Assembly: GCA_927405585.1 (NCBI GenBank)
Contig: CAKMJS010000128.1
Location: 1 to 41,394 of the forward strand
Direction of reading: 5' to 3'
DNA: 41,394 nucleotides
Source: an uncultured Desulfosporosinus sp.
Lineage (GTDB): Bacteria; Bacillota; Desulfitobacteriia; Desulfitobacteriales; Desulfitobacteriaceae
The notes below the pieces were generated by a model. That model had not been told where the DNA came from. It saw nothing but the letters and a program-made list of their open reading frames with translations, and ran no database searches. Shown one piece after another: positions 35,109-41,394 of the stretch. A program made the translations under genes and the position numbers. Numbering within the stretch: position 1 is the first letter of the stretch; each line of letters begins with the position of its first letter.

Positions 35109-35804
35109 TTATCCACGGTTTCCAAAAATATCACGCCCAACACGAACTAGAGTAGCCCCTTCTTCAATGGCCATTTCGAAATCATCACTCATCCCCATCG
35201 AAAGCTCACTCAAATCGACTCCAGACCATTTTTGGGCTTGCAAAGTATCCCTTAGTACCCTCAGTTGACGGAAAAAACCCCGCGTTTCCACTGAACTAGC
35301 TTCCAAGGCCCCAATGGTCATTAATCCTTTGACCTTCACTTGGGAATAATTCCCAATTATTCTTAAAAAGTCTGGGACTTCCTCCGGCGTAAGTCCTGCC
35401 TTTGCAGGGTCCTGGGCGATATTAACTTGAACAAGTGTTGTCCAGATTATACCACATTGTTCCCCTCTTGCGTTAAGAGTCTCTAATAAAGAAAAACGAT
35501 CCAGGGAATGAATCATCGCAACGGAATGATCTAAGTACTTCACTTTGTTGGTCTGGAGCCTTCCAACTAAGTGCCATTCACAATCGTTCTTAAGCGAAGG
35601 TGCTTTCTCTAACCATTCCTGAACACGGTTTTCTGCAAATCTGCGTTGTCCGAATCGATAAGCCTCCTCCATAGCTGAAATCGGCTGGGTCTTAGACACC
35701 GCTAATAATCGGATACTTTTCGGGTCCCTATGACTTAAGGCTGCAGCTCGACCCATCCGTTGACGAACTTCGATTAGGCTTTGCTCAATACCCTTATTTG
35801 TCAT
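35109..35804 (-). CDS. yggS: YggS-family PLP homeostasis protein
   Basis: The 231-residue protein binds pyridoxal phosphate and keeps vitamin B6 and amino-acid pools balanced without a known reaction. The PLP lysine is in IRLLAVSKTQP; other blocks are FAENRVQEWLEK, EWHLVGRLQTNKVKYL, LVQVNIAQDPAKAGL, VKGLMTIGA and ELSMGMSDDFEMAIEEGATLVRVGRDIFG. ATG start with GGAGAT nearby. It heads the yggS-sepF-yggT-ylmH-divIVA run after a HlyD-like gene. Confidence 0.96.
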   Translation of the reverse strand: MTNKGIEQSLIEVRQRMGRAAALSHRDPKSIRLLAVSKTQPISAMEEAYRFGQRRFAENRVQEWLEKAPSLKNDCEWHLVGRLQTNKVKYLDHSVAMIHSLDRFSLLETLNARGEQCGIIWTTLVQVNIAQDPAKAGLTPEEVPDFLRIIGNYSQVKVKGLMTIGALEASSVETRGFFRQLRVLRDTLQAQKWSGVDLSELSMGMSDDFEMAIEEGATLVRVGRDIFGNRG

Positions 35805-35868
35805 TAGAATATCTCCTCCGCAATGAATTCTACGCTCTTTCGTCGTTTCCTGCTTTTGAAAGCGTAAC

Positions 35869-36804
35869 CTAAATATTTTTTACATCGGCAACTAACCCTT
35901 CCAGTCCGTTTCGGGGTGTTATCACAATTGGGATACCACTCGTCAGGTTTTCAATGCAAGCATAACTTTCATCTTGATCAAGGACTTTAACCTTTTTAAA
36001 ATGCACAACTCCCTCATTCCAGAGAAAGACTCCAAGTTCCTCTCCCTGAGTCCACAAAGCACTCTTTGGAACGATTACCCCACTTGTCGGCGATTGGTAG
36101 ATCCAGGTCACCTCTTGCCGCCTATTGATTGCTGATCCATCGATATAATGAGGGAATACTACGATAACTCCCGTTGGCTTCGCTGATTTACGCAGAATTT
36201 TTGCATTGACAGTTTGCTCTCCAGTCATAATACGTATTGTCTTGCCGACAGTGAGTCCCTCGATACTTGTCAGTTCTAGAAAGGCCTGCGTTGGAATAAG
36301 GTTATTCACTATTTTACCCACAAATTCGCCGGTTTGAACATTAGCTCCTGGAATTTTAACGTTCGCTGTCTGGGCAGATAATTGATCTAAATCCATGGTA
36401 GATAAGTTTTCAGTCGTTATGATGGTTTCTAAGCCATCTGTCTGATTATAGAATAGCCCACCCATCGTTGCCGAAAGTATTTGTTTCTGAGCATCCTCCT
36501 GCTTAGTTCCCGGCGTGGCTCCATTTGGTTGAATAGTCGCAATACCTTCCCCACGCCTAACGCGCTGTCCATCTTTGCCTATTATTTGAACACTACCAGA
36601 GAACGGAGCAGATATTGGTAGTTCCTGATTCGCAAACGTTGCCTTAACTTTACGTTCATGACTAATGGTTCCGGTTTGGGCCAACGCAAATTTAATAGTC
36701 ACTGAGTTAAAATTCGATCGATAGGACCACAAAATCCCACCGATTAAAGCGATCACCAATACTCCCCAAAACCAAAAGCTTGGTTTTCTTGTTTTCCCCT
36801 CCAT
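35869..36804 (-). CDS. HlyD-like single-pass protein
   Basis: The protein has 311 residues. A single N-terminal membrane anchor (residues 10-27, FWFWGVLVIALIGGILWS) is followed by an extracytoplasmic part resembling a membrane-fusion protein. It has a biotinyl-lipoyl-like segment (ISAPFSGSVQIIGKDGQRVRRGEGIATI) and a late strand-rich region with VPKSALWTQGEELGVFLWNEGVVHFKKVKVL, typical of HlyD/RND adaptors. The coiled-coil hairpin of true HlyD adaptors is short or missing. There is no ABC or RND partner next to it; relatives in this cluster position occur in many clostridia, with unknown job. ATG start with AGGAGG close upstream. Confidence 0.75.
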   Translation of the reverse strand: MEGKTRKPSFWFWGVLVIALIGGILWSYRSNFNSVTIKFALAQTGTISHERKVKATFANQELPISAPFSGSVQIIGKDGQRVRRGEGIATIQPNGATPGTKQEDAQKQILSATMGGLFYNQTDGLETIITTENLSTMDLDQLSAQTANVKIPGANVQTGEFVGKIVNNLIPTQAFLELTSIEGLTVGKTIRIMTGEQTVNAKILRKSAKPTGVIVVFPHYIDGSAINRRQEVTWIYQSPTSGVIVPKSALWTQGEELGVFLWNEGVVHFKKVKVLDQDESYACIENLTSGIPIVITPRNGLEGLVADVKNI

Positions 36805-36815
36805 GGCATCCTCCT

Positions 36816-36929
36816 GCGCGAAGCTCGATGCTCGATGCTCGATGCTCGACCATATTCTATATGTTATGTTAGATGTTGGCTATTGATTTTTGATATTCGA
36901 ACCTCGAACCTCGAACTTCGAACTTCGCT
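36816..36929. repeat. 7-bp periodic repeat array, locus 3
   Basis: Minus strand: GAGCATC repeated three times then GAGCTTC (36816-36850), and GAAGTTC, GAAGTTC, GAGGTTC, GAGGTTC (36896-36926). The two blocks flank a 45-base AT-rich stretch. It fills the kinase-HlyD gap and abuts the kinase stop codon. Confidence 0.8.
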
Positions 36930-38305
36930 TATGCTCGTGGTAAATCACACGTAAAGATAGTCCCCACCCCTATCTGAGAAGTTACACTTATTTTACCACC
37001 AATGCCTTCCAACATGTGTTTTACAATACTCAACCCTAGCCCGGTTCCCCCTTGTTCTCGCGAACGGGCCTTATCTACTCGGTAGAAACGCTCGAAAATC
37101 CGTGGCAACATCTCTTCTGGGATGCCACAACCAGTATCTCCAAATTCCAGGTGAATGAATTCCTGCCCGATATGGGCATGCAGCCAAACACGTCCCTCAG
37201 ACGTATATTTAACAGCATTCTCTAAAAGGTTTAAGAGGAGTTGACTCAGTAGATTTTCTCCTATTAAGAGTGGCGGGATAGTTTTTGGGAGATCGACCTC
37301 TACCCTAATTCCTTTAGCCTGAGCAAAGCTCAGAATGACCGGTTTAATTGTTTCGTAAGCCTTCTGCACATAACTCACTTTTCCGGAACTCTGTCCCTGG
37401 CGATTATCCCGTCCCTCAAAATGAGCTAAGGTAAGCAGGTCTTCGATTAGCCGTTGTAAACGCAAGGTTTCTGCTTGGATAATCTTCAGAAACCGTTCTC
37501 GTAAAGAGGGGTCTTCAGCCGCTCCGTCCAAAAGTGTTTCGACAAAGCCTTTAATGGAGGTCAGAGGAGTTCTTAACTCATGAGAAACATTGGCGACAAA
37601 TTCCGTTCGCATTTGTTCAAGACGTCGAAGCTCAGTAACATCATGAATTACGATGACCGCGCCTCGGACTTGACCCTGTCCACTGAGGATTGGGTTGATT
37701 TGACTTTGAACCGTCCTTTGAGCAATATGGGTTTCCCGGGTGGCCGTAAGTTGCTGCCCTGAAAGTACCTTACGGATTAAATGCTCTAATTCGGAATCAT
37801 AGGTTAGTTCCAATAGATACTTTAATTCTCTATTCGTGCCTTGACGTTCAAAAATCCTCTCGGCCGCTGAATTCACCAAAACCACTCGTCCCACCTGATC
37901 CACTGCCACTACGCCTTCTTGCATTCCCGCTAAAATGGTCTCCATCTTGTGCGCTTCCTGGGTTCCATTTTGTACCATCATTTCAACATGACGGGAAAGG
38001 CTATTCAGTTCGGTTGTAAATTGCCCAAGTTCATCGGTTGAATCCGATAAGTGAATATGTTCAAAATCTCCTCTGGCAATCCTTTGGGTGGCAAAGTATA
38101 GCTTTTCCATCCGACGCGATAATTGTCTAGTGTATAAATAAACAACCCCGGCAGGCAGACACACCGCAAAAACTATAACTCCAAAATCAATCCGATGGGT
38201 GTTAGCGGCTATCCTCACGCTCTCTCCAACCCAAAACAAAAGCAGAGAAAGCCCCGTCATCACAATAAAAAGCCCCGTTAATCGCCATTTTATACTCATC
38301 GTCAT
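36929..38305 (-). CDS. Sensor histidine kinase, PhoR/WalK-like
   Basis: The protein has about 458 residues: two transmembrane segments (about 8-27 and 42-58) with only a 15-residue outer loop, so it has almost no extracellular sensor. These are followed by HAMP (about 58-112), a PAS domain (about 118-225), HisKA with His242 in FVANVSHELRTPLTSIKGF, and a HATPase domain with NLLENAVKYTS, GDTGCGIP and GGTGLGLSIVKHM. The layout suggests sensing in or near the membrane or by the PAS domain. The start follows the regulator stop by one base; the ATG at 38299 is an alternative with slightly better spacing. It pairs with the response regulator immediately upstream. Signal unknown. Confidence 0.94.
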   Translation of the reverse strand: MTMSIKWRLTGLFIVMTGLSLLLFWVGESVRIAANTHRIDFGVIVFAVCLPAGVVYLYTRQLSRRMEKLYFATQRIARGDFEHIHLSDSTDELGQFTTELNSLSRHVEMMVQNGTQEAHKMETILAGMQEGVVAVDQVGRVVLVNSAAERIFERQGTNRELKYLLELTYDSELEHLIRKVLSGQQLTATRETHIAQRTVQSQINPILSGQGQVRGAVIVIHDVTELRRLEQMRTEFVANVSHELRTPLTSIKGFVETLLDGAAEDPSLRERFLKIIQAETLRLQRLIEDLLTLAHFEGRDNRQGQSSGKVSYVQKAYETIKPVILSFAQAKGIRVEVDLPKTIPPLLIGENLLSQLLLNLLENAVKYTSEGRVWLHAHIGQEFIHLEFGDTGCGIPEEMLPRIFERFYRVDKARSREQGGTGLGLSIVKHMLEGIGGKISVTSQIGVGTIFTCDLPRA

Positions 38306-38306
38306 C

Positions 38307-38996
38307 CTATCCTTTGAAGCGGTAACCAATCCCGCGTAGTGTCTCAATATATTCGGGATTGGAAGGATCCCGTTCTACTTTCAGTCGTAGATGACGTACA
38401 TGGACATCAACCGTTCGAGTATCGCCATCATATTCATACCCCCAAATTCGTTCCAACAACTCGTCCCGGGAATATACCTTCCCCGGGTGAGCCACCAAAA
38501 CGCGAAGCAGTTCGAATTCTTTGGGCGTTAACTCAGTTTCTTCTCCACGTACATGAACACGAAACCCTGTAACGTCGACTCGTAACTCCCCACGAATAAT
38601 AATCTGAGCATCAGCCTCCTCCTGCGAATTGATGCGTCGCAAGCGGGCTTTAATTCTTGCTAACAGTTCACGGGGACTGAACGGTTTGGTCATGTAATCG
38701 TCGGCGCCAAGCTCCAGTCCTAGAACCTTATCGATCTCCTCACCCTTAGCGGTTAACATAATGATGGGAATTTGCTGGAATTTCGGATTAGAACGAAGTT
38801 TCCGACAAACCTCTAAGCCATCCATACCCGGCAGCATCAGATCAAGCACAATGAGGTCCGGTTGATCCTTCATCACCTGATTTAATGCGTCCTGACCATC
38901 CTTCGCTACACACACAAGGTACCCATCCTTCTCCAAATTGAATCTGAGAAGTTCTTGGATTGGTTCCTCGTCATCGACTACTAATATGGTTGCCAT
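38307..38996 (-). CDS. OmpR/PhoB-family response regulator
   Basis: This 229-residue regulator has a receiver domain with the acidic pocket VVDDEE, phosphoacceptor Asp52 in LIVLDLMLPGMDG, TAKG and the KPFSP lysine. The C-terminal winged helix has FELLRVLVAHPGKVYSRDELLERIWGYEYDGDTRTVDVHVRHLRLKVE. The WGYEYDGDTRTVDVH motif is shared by PhoP/WalR/ResD-type regulators. It is co-transcribed with the downstream kinase (one-base gap). Targets are not predictable; phosphate, cell-wall or redox control are the common themes of the group. Confidence 0.96.
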   Translation of the reverse strand: MATILVVDDEEPIQELLRFNLEKDGYLVCVAKDGQDALNQVMKDQPDLIVLDLMLPGMDGLEVCRKLRSNPKFQQIPIIMLTAKGEEIDKVLGLELGADDYMTKPFSPRELLARIKARLRRINSQEEADAQIIIRGELRVDVTGFRVHVRGEETELTPKEFELLRVLVAHPGKVYSRDELLERIWGYEYDGDTRTVDVHVRHLRLKVERDPSNPEYIETLRGIGYRFKG

Positions 38997-39005
38997 CTTA
39001 TCCCC

Positions 39006-39145
39006 CCCCTTAATCGATGCTCGATGCTCGAAGTTCGAATATTACATACCACTCGTGCCTCGTTCATCGCGACTCGTACCTTCACTCATCGTTCCTCGGC
39101 TTCATATATCGTGCTTCGCGCATCGTGCTTCGCGCCTCGCTTACG
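39006..39145. repeat. 7-bp periodic repeat array, locus 4
   Basis: Plus strand: tcgatgctcgatgctcg (39014-39031) and cgtgcttcgcgcatcgtgct then tcgcgcctcgc (39110-39141). Part of it lies inside the 3' end of pgeF, so the array was translated into the protein's last residues. Confidence 0.75.
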
Positions 39146-39937
39146 GATCCACCCAGCCATCCGTCCAGTACATGCTCCATCCCGCCTATGAGAATAGAAC
39201 CATTCAGGATTATCTGCAGTACAAGTCGCTACCACGTCAATATTTTCCGGTAGAACGCCTTTTCCCAAAAGTGTGGTCTTGTTCGCCTCCCATAAATCCA
39301 GAAGGTAATGTCCATCCTCTTGCTTAGTCAGAAACGGTGTCTCGCTAAAATTTGCACGAAACTGCGCCGCTACTCTTTCATCCACAAGGTAACAACACGG
39401 GCCTATGCTTGGTCCGATCGCAACCCAGGCATTTTTTGTTAGTCCGCCTGCCTTTTCTACACATTCTAGGACTTTATGCCCTATCTTATGAGCAGTTCCT
39501 TTCCAACCAGCGTGCGATATCCCAATCACCTGAATATCTGGGAAATAGAAGAAAAGAGGGACACAATCCGCGAAAAAACTCATTAATCCTATTGTACTTT
39601 GAGTCATTAATCCATCAACGGCTGGGATTGCAGTCTCTAATTCGCGAATCCCCCTACCTCCGTCTTCCTCACCCACCCATAACACGTTAGTACCATGGAC
39701 CTGTTCGCCTACGATTGCCTTCGACCAGGGAACCTTCCATTGATCTAACCAAAGCCTTCGATTTTCCAAAACGGCAGTTGGGTCATCACCCACATGGAAC
39801 CCTAAATTGAACGTATCGTAAGGAAATTGGCTTACTCCCCCAACCCGAGTCGAGAATCCTAAGTCGATCCCTTCCGCTTGCCATTTTGGCAGGGTTAGGT
39901 AGTATAAACTTCCTCTTGTTTGCCATTCCCAGCTCAT
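39086..39937 (-). CDS. pgeF: PgeF/YfiH-family multicopper-oxidase-like (LACC1 family) protein
   Basis: The 283-residue protein from the ATG at 39937 (MSWEWQTRG, with AAGGAG eight bases upstream) belongs to the DUF152/LACC1 family. It has FADCVPLFFYFP, SHAGWKGT, IGPSIGPCCY and FYSHRRDGACTGRMAGWI. Members have been shown to act in purine nucleoside cleavage, in peptidoglycan editing in E. coli, or as laccase-like oxidases; which applies here is unknown. The last 15 or so residues (AKHDARSTIYEAEER) are encoded by a 7-bp repeat array and look like an added tail. The gene sits upstream of the two-component system, in an order common in this group. Confidence 0.92.
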   Translation of the reverse strand: MSWEWQTRGSLYYLTLPKWQAEGIDLGFSTRVGGVSQFPYDTFNLGFHVGDDPTAVLENRRLWLDQWKVPWSKAIVGEQVHGTNVLWVGEEDGGRGIRELETAIPAVDGLMTQSTIGLMSFFADCVPLFFYFPDIQVIGISHAGWKGTAHKIGHKVLECVEKAGGLTKNAWVAIGPSIGPCCYLVDERVAAQFRANFSETPFLTKQEDGHYLLDLWEANKTTLLGKGVLPENIDVVATCTADNPEWFYSHRRDGACTGRMAGWIRKRGAKHDARSTIYEAEER

Positions 39938-40039
39938 CCCTCTAACTCCTTCGACTTCCTTTGATTTCCTTTTAAATATACCATTTAATATTCCAGAGGA
40001 CAAACCTGCCATTAGTCCTAATTTTTGTGTTTGAAAACA

Positions 40040-40074
40040 AATAAGCCCCTGTTCTCTAAAACAGCGGGCTTATT
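40040..40074 (-). terminator. Intrinsic terminator after ymxH
   Basis: Minus strand: AATAAGCCCGCTGTT pairs with AACAGGGGCTTATT across a 6-base loop (one bulge), followed by TGTTTTC. It lies 22 bases past the ymxH stop, separating it from pgeF. Confidence 0.75.
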
Positions 40075-40096
40075 CTCTAGAAATCCTAAGTATTTA

Positions 40097-40372
40097 TTAG
40101 CGACGATCATCATGGTCTGTATTAAATTCTGGCAAATCATTGGCATCAACTAAGATAACGTCAACTCCAATTTTTTTCACACGGTCCCATGGGACAATAT
40201 AATCCTCCGACTTACCACTGCCAAAAAACCCCCAACTTCGCGTGGGACCGGGCACAATAATCCCTTTAACGACACCTCGTTCGAGATCCAACTCAAGATC
40301 TTTAATGGATCCTAACCTTCGTCCATCTTTAACATTAACAACATCCAATAATCGCAAATCCGAGATCCGCAT
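40097..40372 (-). CDS. ymxH: YlmC/YmxH-family sporulation protein (PRC-barrel)
   Basis: The protein has 91 residues. A single PRC-barrel-like domain is visible: MRISDLRLLDVVNVKDGRRLGSIKDLELDLERGVVKGIIVPG, then SEDYIVPWDRVKKIGVDVILVD. The family is confined to spore formers and the role is not known in detail. ATG start with GGGGG upstream. It is followed by a terminator and preceded by a repeat-filled gap after sigG. Confidence 0.92.
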   Translation of the reverse strand: MRISDLRLLDVVNVKDGRRLGSIKDLELDLERGVVKGIIVPGPTRSWGFFGSGKSEDYIVPWDRVKKIGVDVILVDANDLPEFNTDHDDRR

Positions 40373-40385
40373 TGTTAGACCACCC

Positions 40386-40685
40386 CCTAGTCGAGGTTCG
40401 ATGCACGAGGCTCGAAGTTCGAAACCAAAGCTCGACTACCCTTCATCGCGCATCGTATATCTCATCATATGAGGGAGTGACTTAAAATAGCCCTAATCGA
40501 TGCTCGATGCACGTGGCGCAAGGTCCGAATATTTTTAATTCGAACATCTGTCGCGCCTCACCCACACCTGCCTCGAAGTACGTACTTTGAGTTTCTACTT
40601 CGTGTTTCATCATTCTCAAATCATGAGGTACTCCTCATTCGTGCTTCGTGCTTCGCGCCTGTGCTTCGAGCTTCGCGCATCTCTA
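40386..40685. repeat. 7-bp periodic repeat arrays, loci 5 and 6 (sigG-ymxH gap)
   Basis: The whole 310-base gap between sigG and ymxH is made of degenerate 7-bp units. On the minus strand GAAGCTC, GAAGCAC, GAAGCAC, GAAGCAC appear at about 40636-40676. On the plus strand units such as cgaggttcgatgcacgagg (40394-40412) and tcgatgctcgatgcacg (40498-40514) follow. No gene or promoter is supported. The sigG stop codon lies at the array's edge. Confidence 0.8.
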
Positions 40686-41394
40686 GACGTACTTGCGCAT
40701 GTGTTGCATAGCAGCTTTCTCAAGACGTGATACCTGAGCCTGGGAGATTCCAATCTCATCGGCCACTTCCATTTGAGTCTTGCCATTAAAGAAGCGCAAT
40801 GACAAAATGAGCTTTTCCCGTTCACTAAGGCGTCGCAATGCTTCTCTTACAGCTAATCCCTCTATCCACCCAGTATCGGATTGTTTATCATCCCCTATCT
40901 GATCCATGACAAAGATAGGATCTCCACCATCATGATAAATAGGTTCAAATAACGAAATAGGTTCTTGAATAGCATCTAAGGCAAAGATGACATCTTCTCT
41001 CGGAAGAGCAAGTTTAGCCGCTATCTCTGACACTGTTGGTTCACGTGAACATTCACAGACTAACTGATCTCTTACCTGGAGCGCCTTGTAAGCGATATCC
41101 CGCAGGGATCGACTCACGCGTATTGGATTGTTGTCTCTCAAATAACGACGGATTTCCCCAATGATCATGGGGACAGCATAGGTAGAAAACTTAACGTTTT
41201 GTCCAAGATCAAAATTGTCGATCGCTTTCATCAGACCAATACACCCGACCTGAAAAAGGTCATCCACATACTCTCCACGATTTGTAAACCGCTGAATCAC
41301 ACTGAGAACTAGACGTAGATTTCCATGGATAAGTTTGTCCCGAGCACTGCGATCCCCAGCTTGGTAAATCACAAACAACTCTTTCATTTTAACA
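40683..41394 (-). CDS. sigG: RNA polymerase sporulation sigma factor SigG (N-terminus outside the window)
   Basis: SigG directs late gene expression in the forespore. The visible part has 237 residues of a usual 255-260. It starts inside region 2.1, shows the invariant core GNLRLVLSVIQRFTNRGEYVDDLFQVGCIGLMKAIDNFDL and STYAVPMIIGEIRRYLRDNNPIRVSRSLRD (regions 2.2-3.0), then FALDAIQEPISLFEPIYHDGGDPIFVMDQI, and ends with the region 4.2 helix-turn-helix GKTQMEVADEIGISQAQVSRLEKAA. This is SigG rather than SigF. The frame stays open to the edge, so the internal ATG at 41387 is not the real start. Confidence 0.96.
   Translation of the reverse strand, partial: VKMKELFVIYQAGDRSARDKLIHGNLRLVLSVIQRFTNRGEYVDDLFQVGCIGLMKAIDNFDLGQNVKFSTYAVPMIIGEIRRYLRDNNPIRVSRSLRDIAYKALQVRDQLVCECSREPTVSEIAAKLALPREDVIFALDAIQEPISLFEPIYHDGGDPIFVMDQIGDDKQSDTGWIEGLAVREALRRLSEREKLILSLRFFNGKTQMEVADEIGISQAQVSRLEKAAMQHMRKYV

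Noticed and set aside
40386-40685. Possible CRISPR array
   Set aside because: Units are 7 bp, contiguous and degenerate, with no constant repeat plus unique spacer pattern and no cas genes.

Overview
The window is about 41.4 kb of a spore-forming, Gram-positive, anaerobe-type genome. The evidence is sigG at the right edge, YlmC/YmxH and YteA-type sporulation genes, PyrR attenuators, an ileS T-box, and the clostridial order sigG-ymxH-pgeF-yggS-sepF-yggT-ylmH-divIVA-ileS. Gene content and order fit the Desulfosporosinus/Desulfitobacterium group best, but that assignment is inference from family resemblance, not a search. Every confident gene is on the minus strand, so the biological reading order runs from high to low coordinates.

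Layout in reading order (right to left). (1) 41394-32522: partial sigG, ymxH, pgeF, a PhoB/WalR-type response regulator with its histidine kinase, a HlyD-like single-pass protein, then a division cluster (yggS, sepF, yggT, ylmH, divIVA) and an unknown 159-aa protein. (2) 32475-29383: an isoleucine T-box leader followed by ileS. (3) 29367-21655: a promoter, a tandem glycine riboswitch with a terminator, and the glycine cleavage genes gcvT-gcvH-gcvPA-gcvPB. These are followed by two radical SAM genes that look like a LipS1/LipS2-type lipoyl synthase pair and a LipM-type octanoyltransferase. Together this is the glycine cleavage apparatus plus what is needed to make the lipoyl arm of GcvH. (4) 21516-18787: a ComB-like phosphatase, a PduL-type phosphotransacylase, a small membrane protein and a DksA/TraR-type YteA protein. 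(5) 18302-16776: lspA and an rluD-family gene. (6) 16721-5744: a complete UMP biosynthesis operon, pyrR-pyrB-pyrC-carA-carB-pyrK-pyrD-pyrF-pyrE, with a promoter and two PyrR-dependent attenuators. (7) 5614-3510: a UspA protein and an alkaline-phosphatase-superfamily phosphodiesterase. (8) 2945-1: an accessory region with a truncated Rossmann-fold gene, then a two-gene operon leaving the window that encodes a TerB-N/TerB-C protein and a BrxD-like (DUF2791) P-loop ATPase. This last pair is the best candidate for a little-described, probably anti-phage, system; the next gene of the operon lies outside the window.

The intergenic DNA is unusually rich in repeats of four kinds: a long (about 330 bp) dispersed element with short hairpins (3.2-3.5 kb and 18.4-18.8 kb); palindromes built on GGGCAATTC/GAATTGCCC at five places; degenerate 7-bp arrays of consensus GARNNNC at six loci, which can run into gene ends and have apparently supplied the C-terminus of pgeF; and a short half-repeat around acgcaaacag. 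No rRNA, tRNA, insertion-sequence transposase or CRISPR array was seen.
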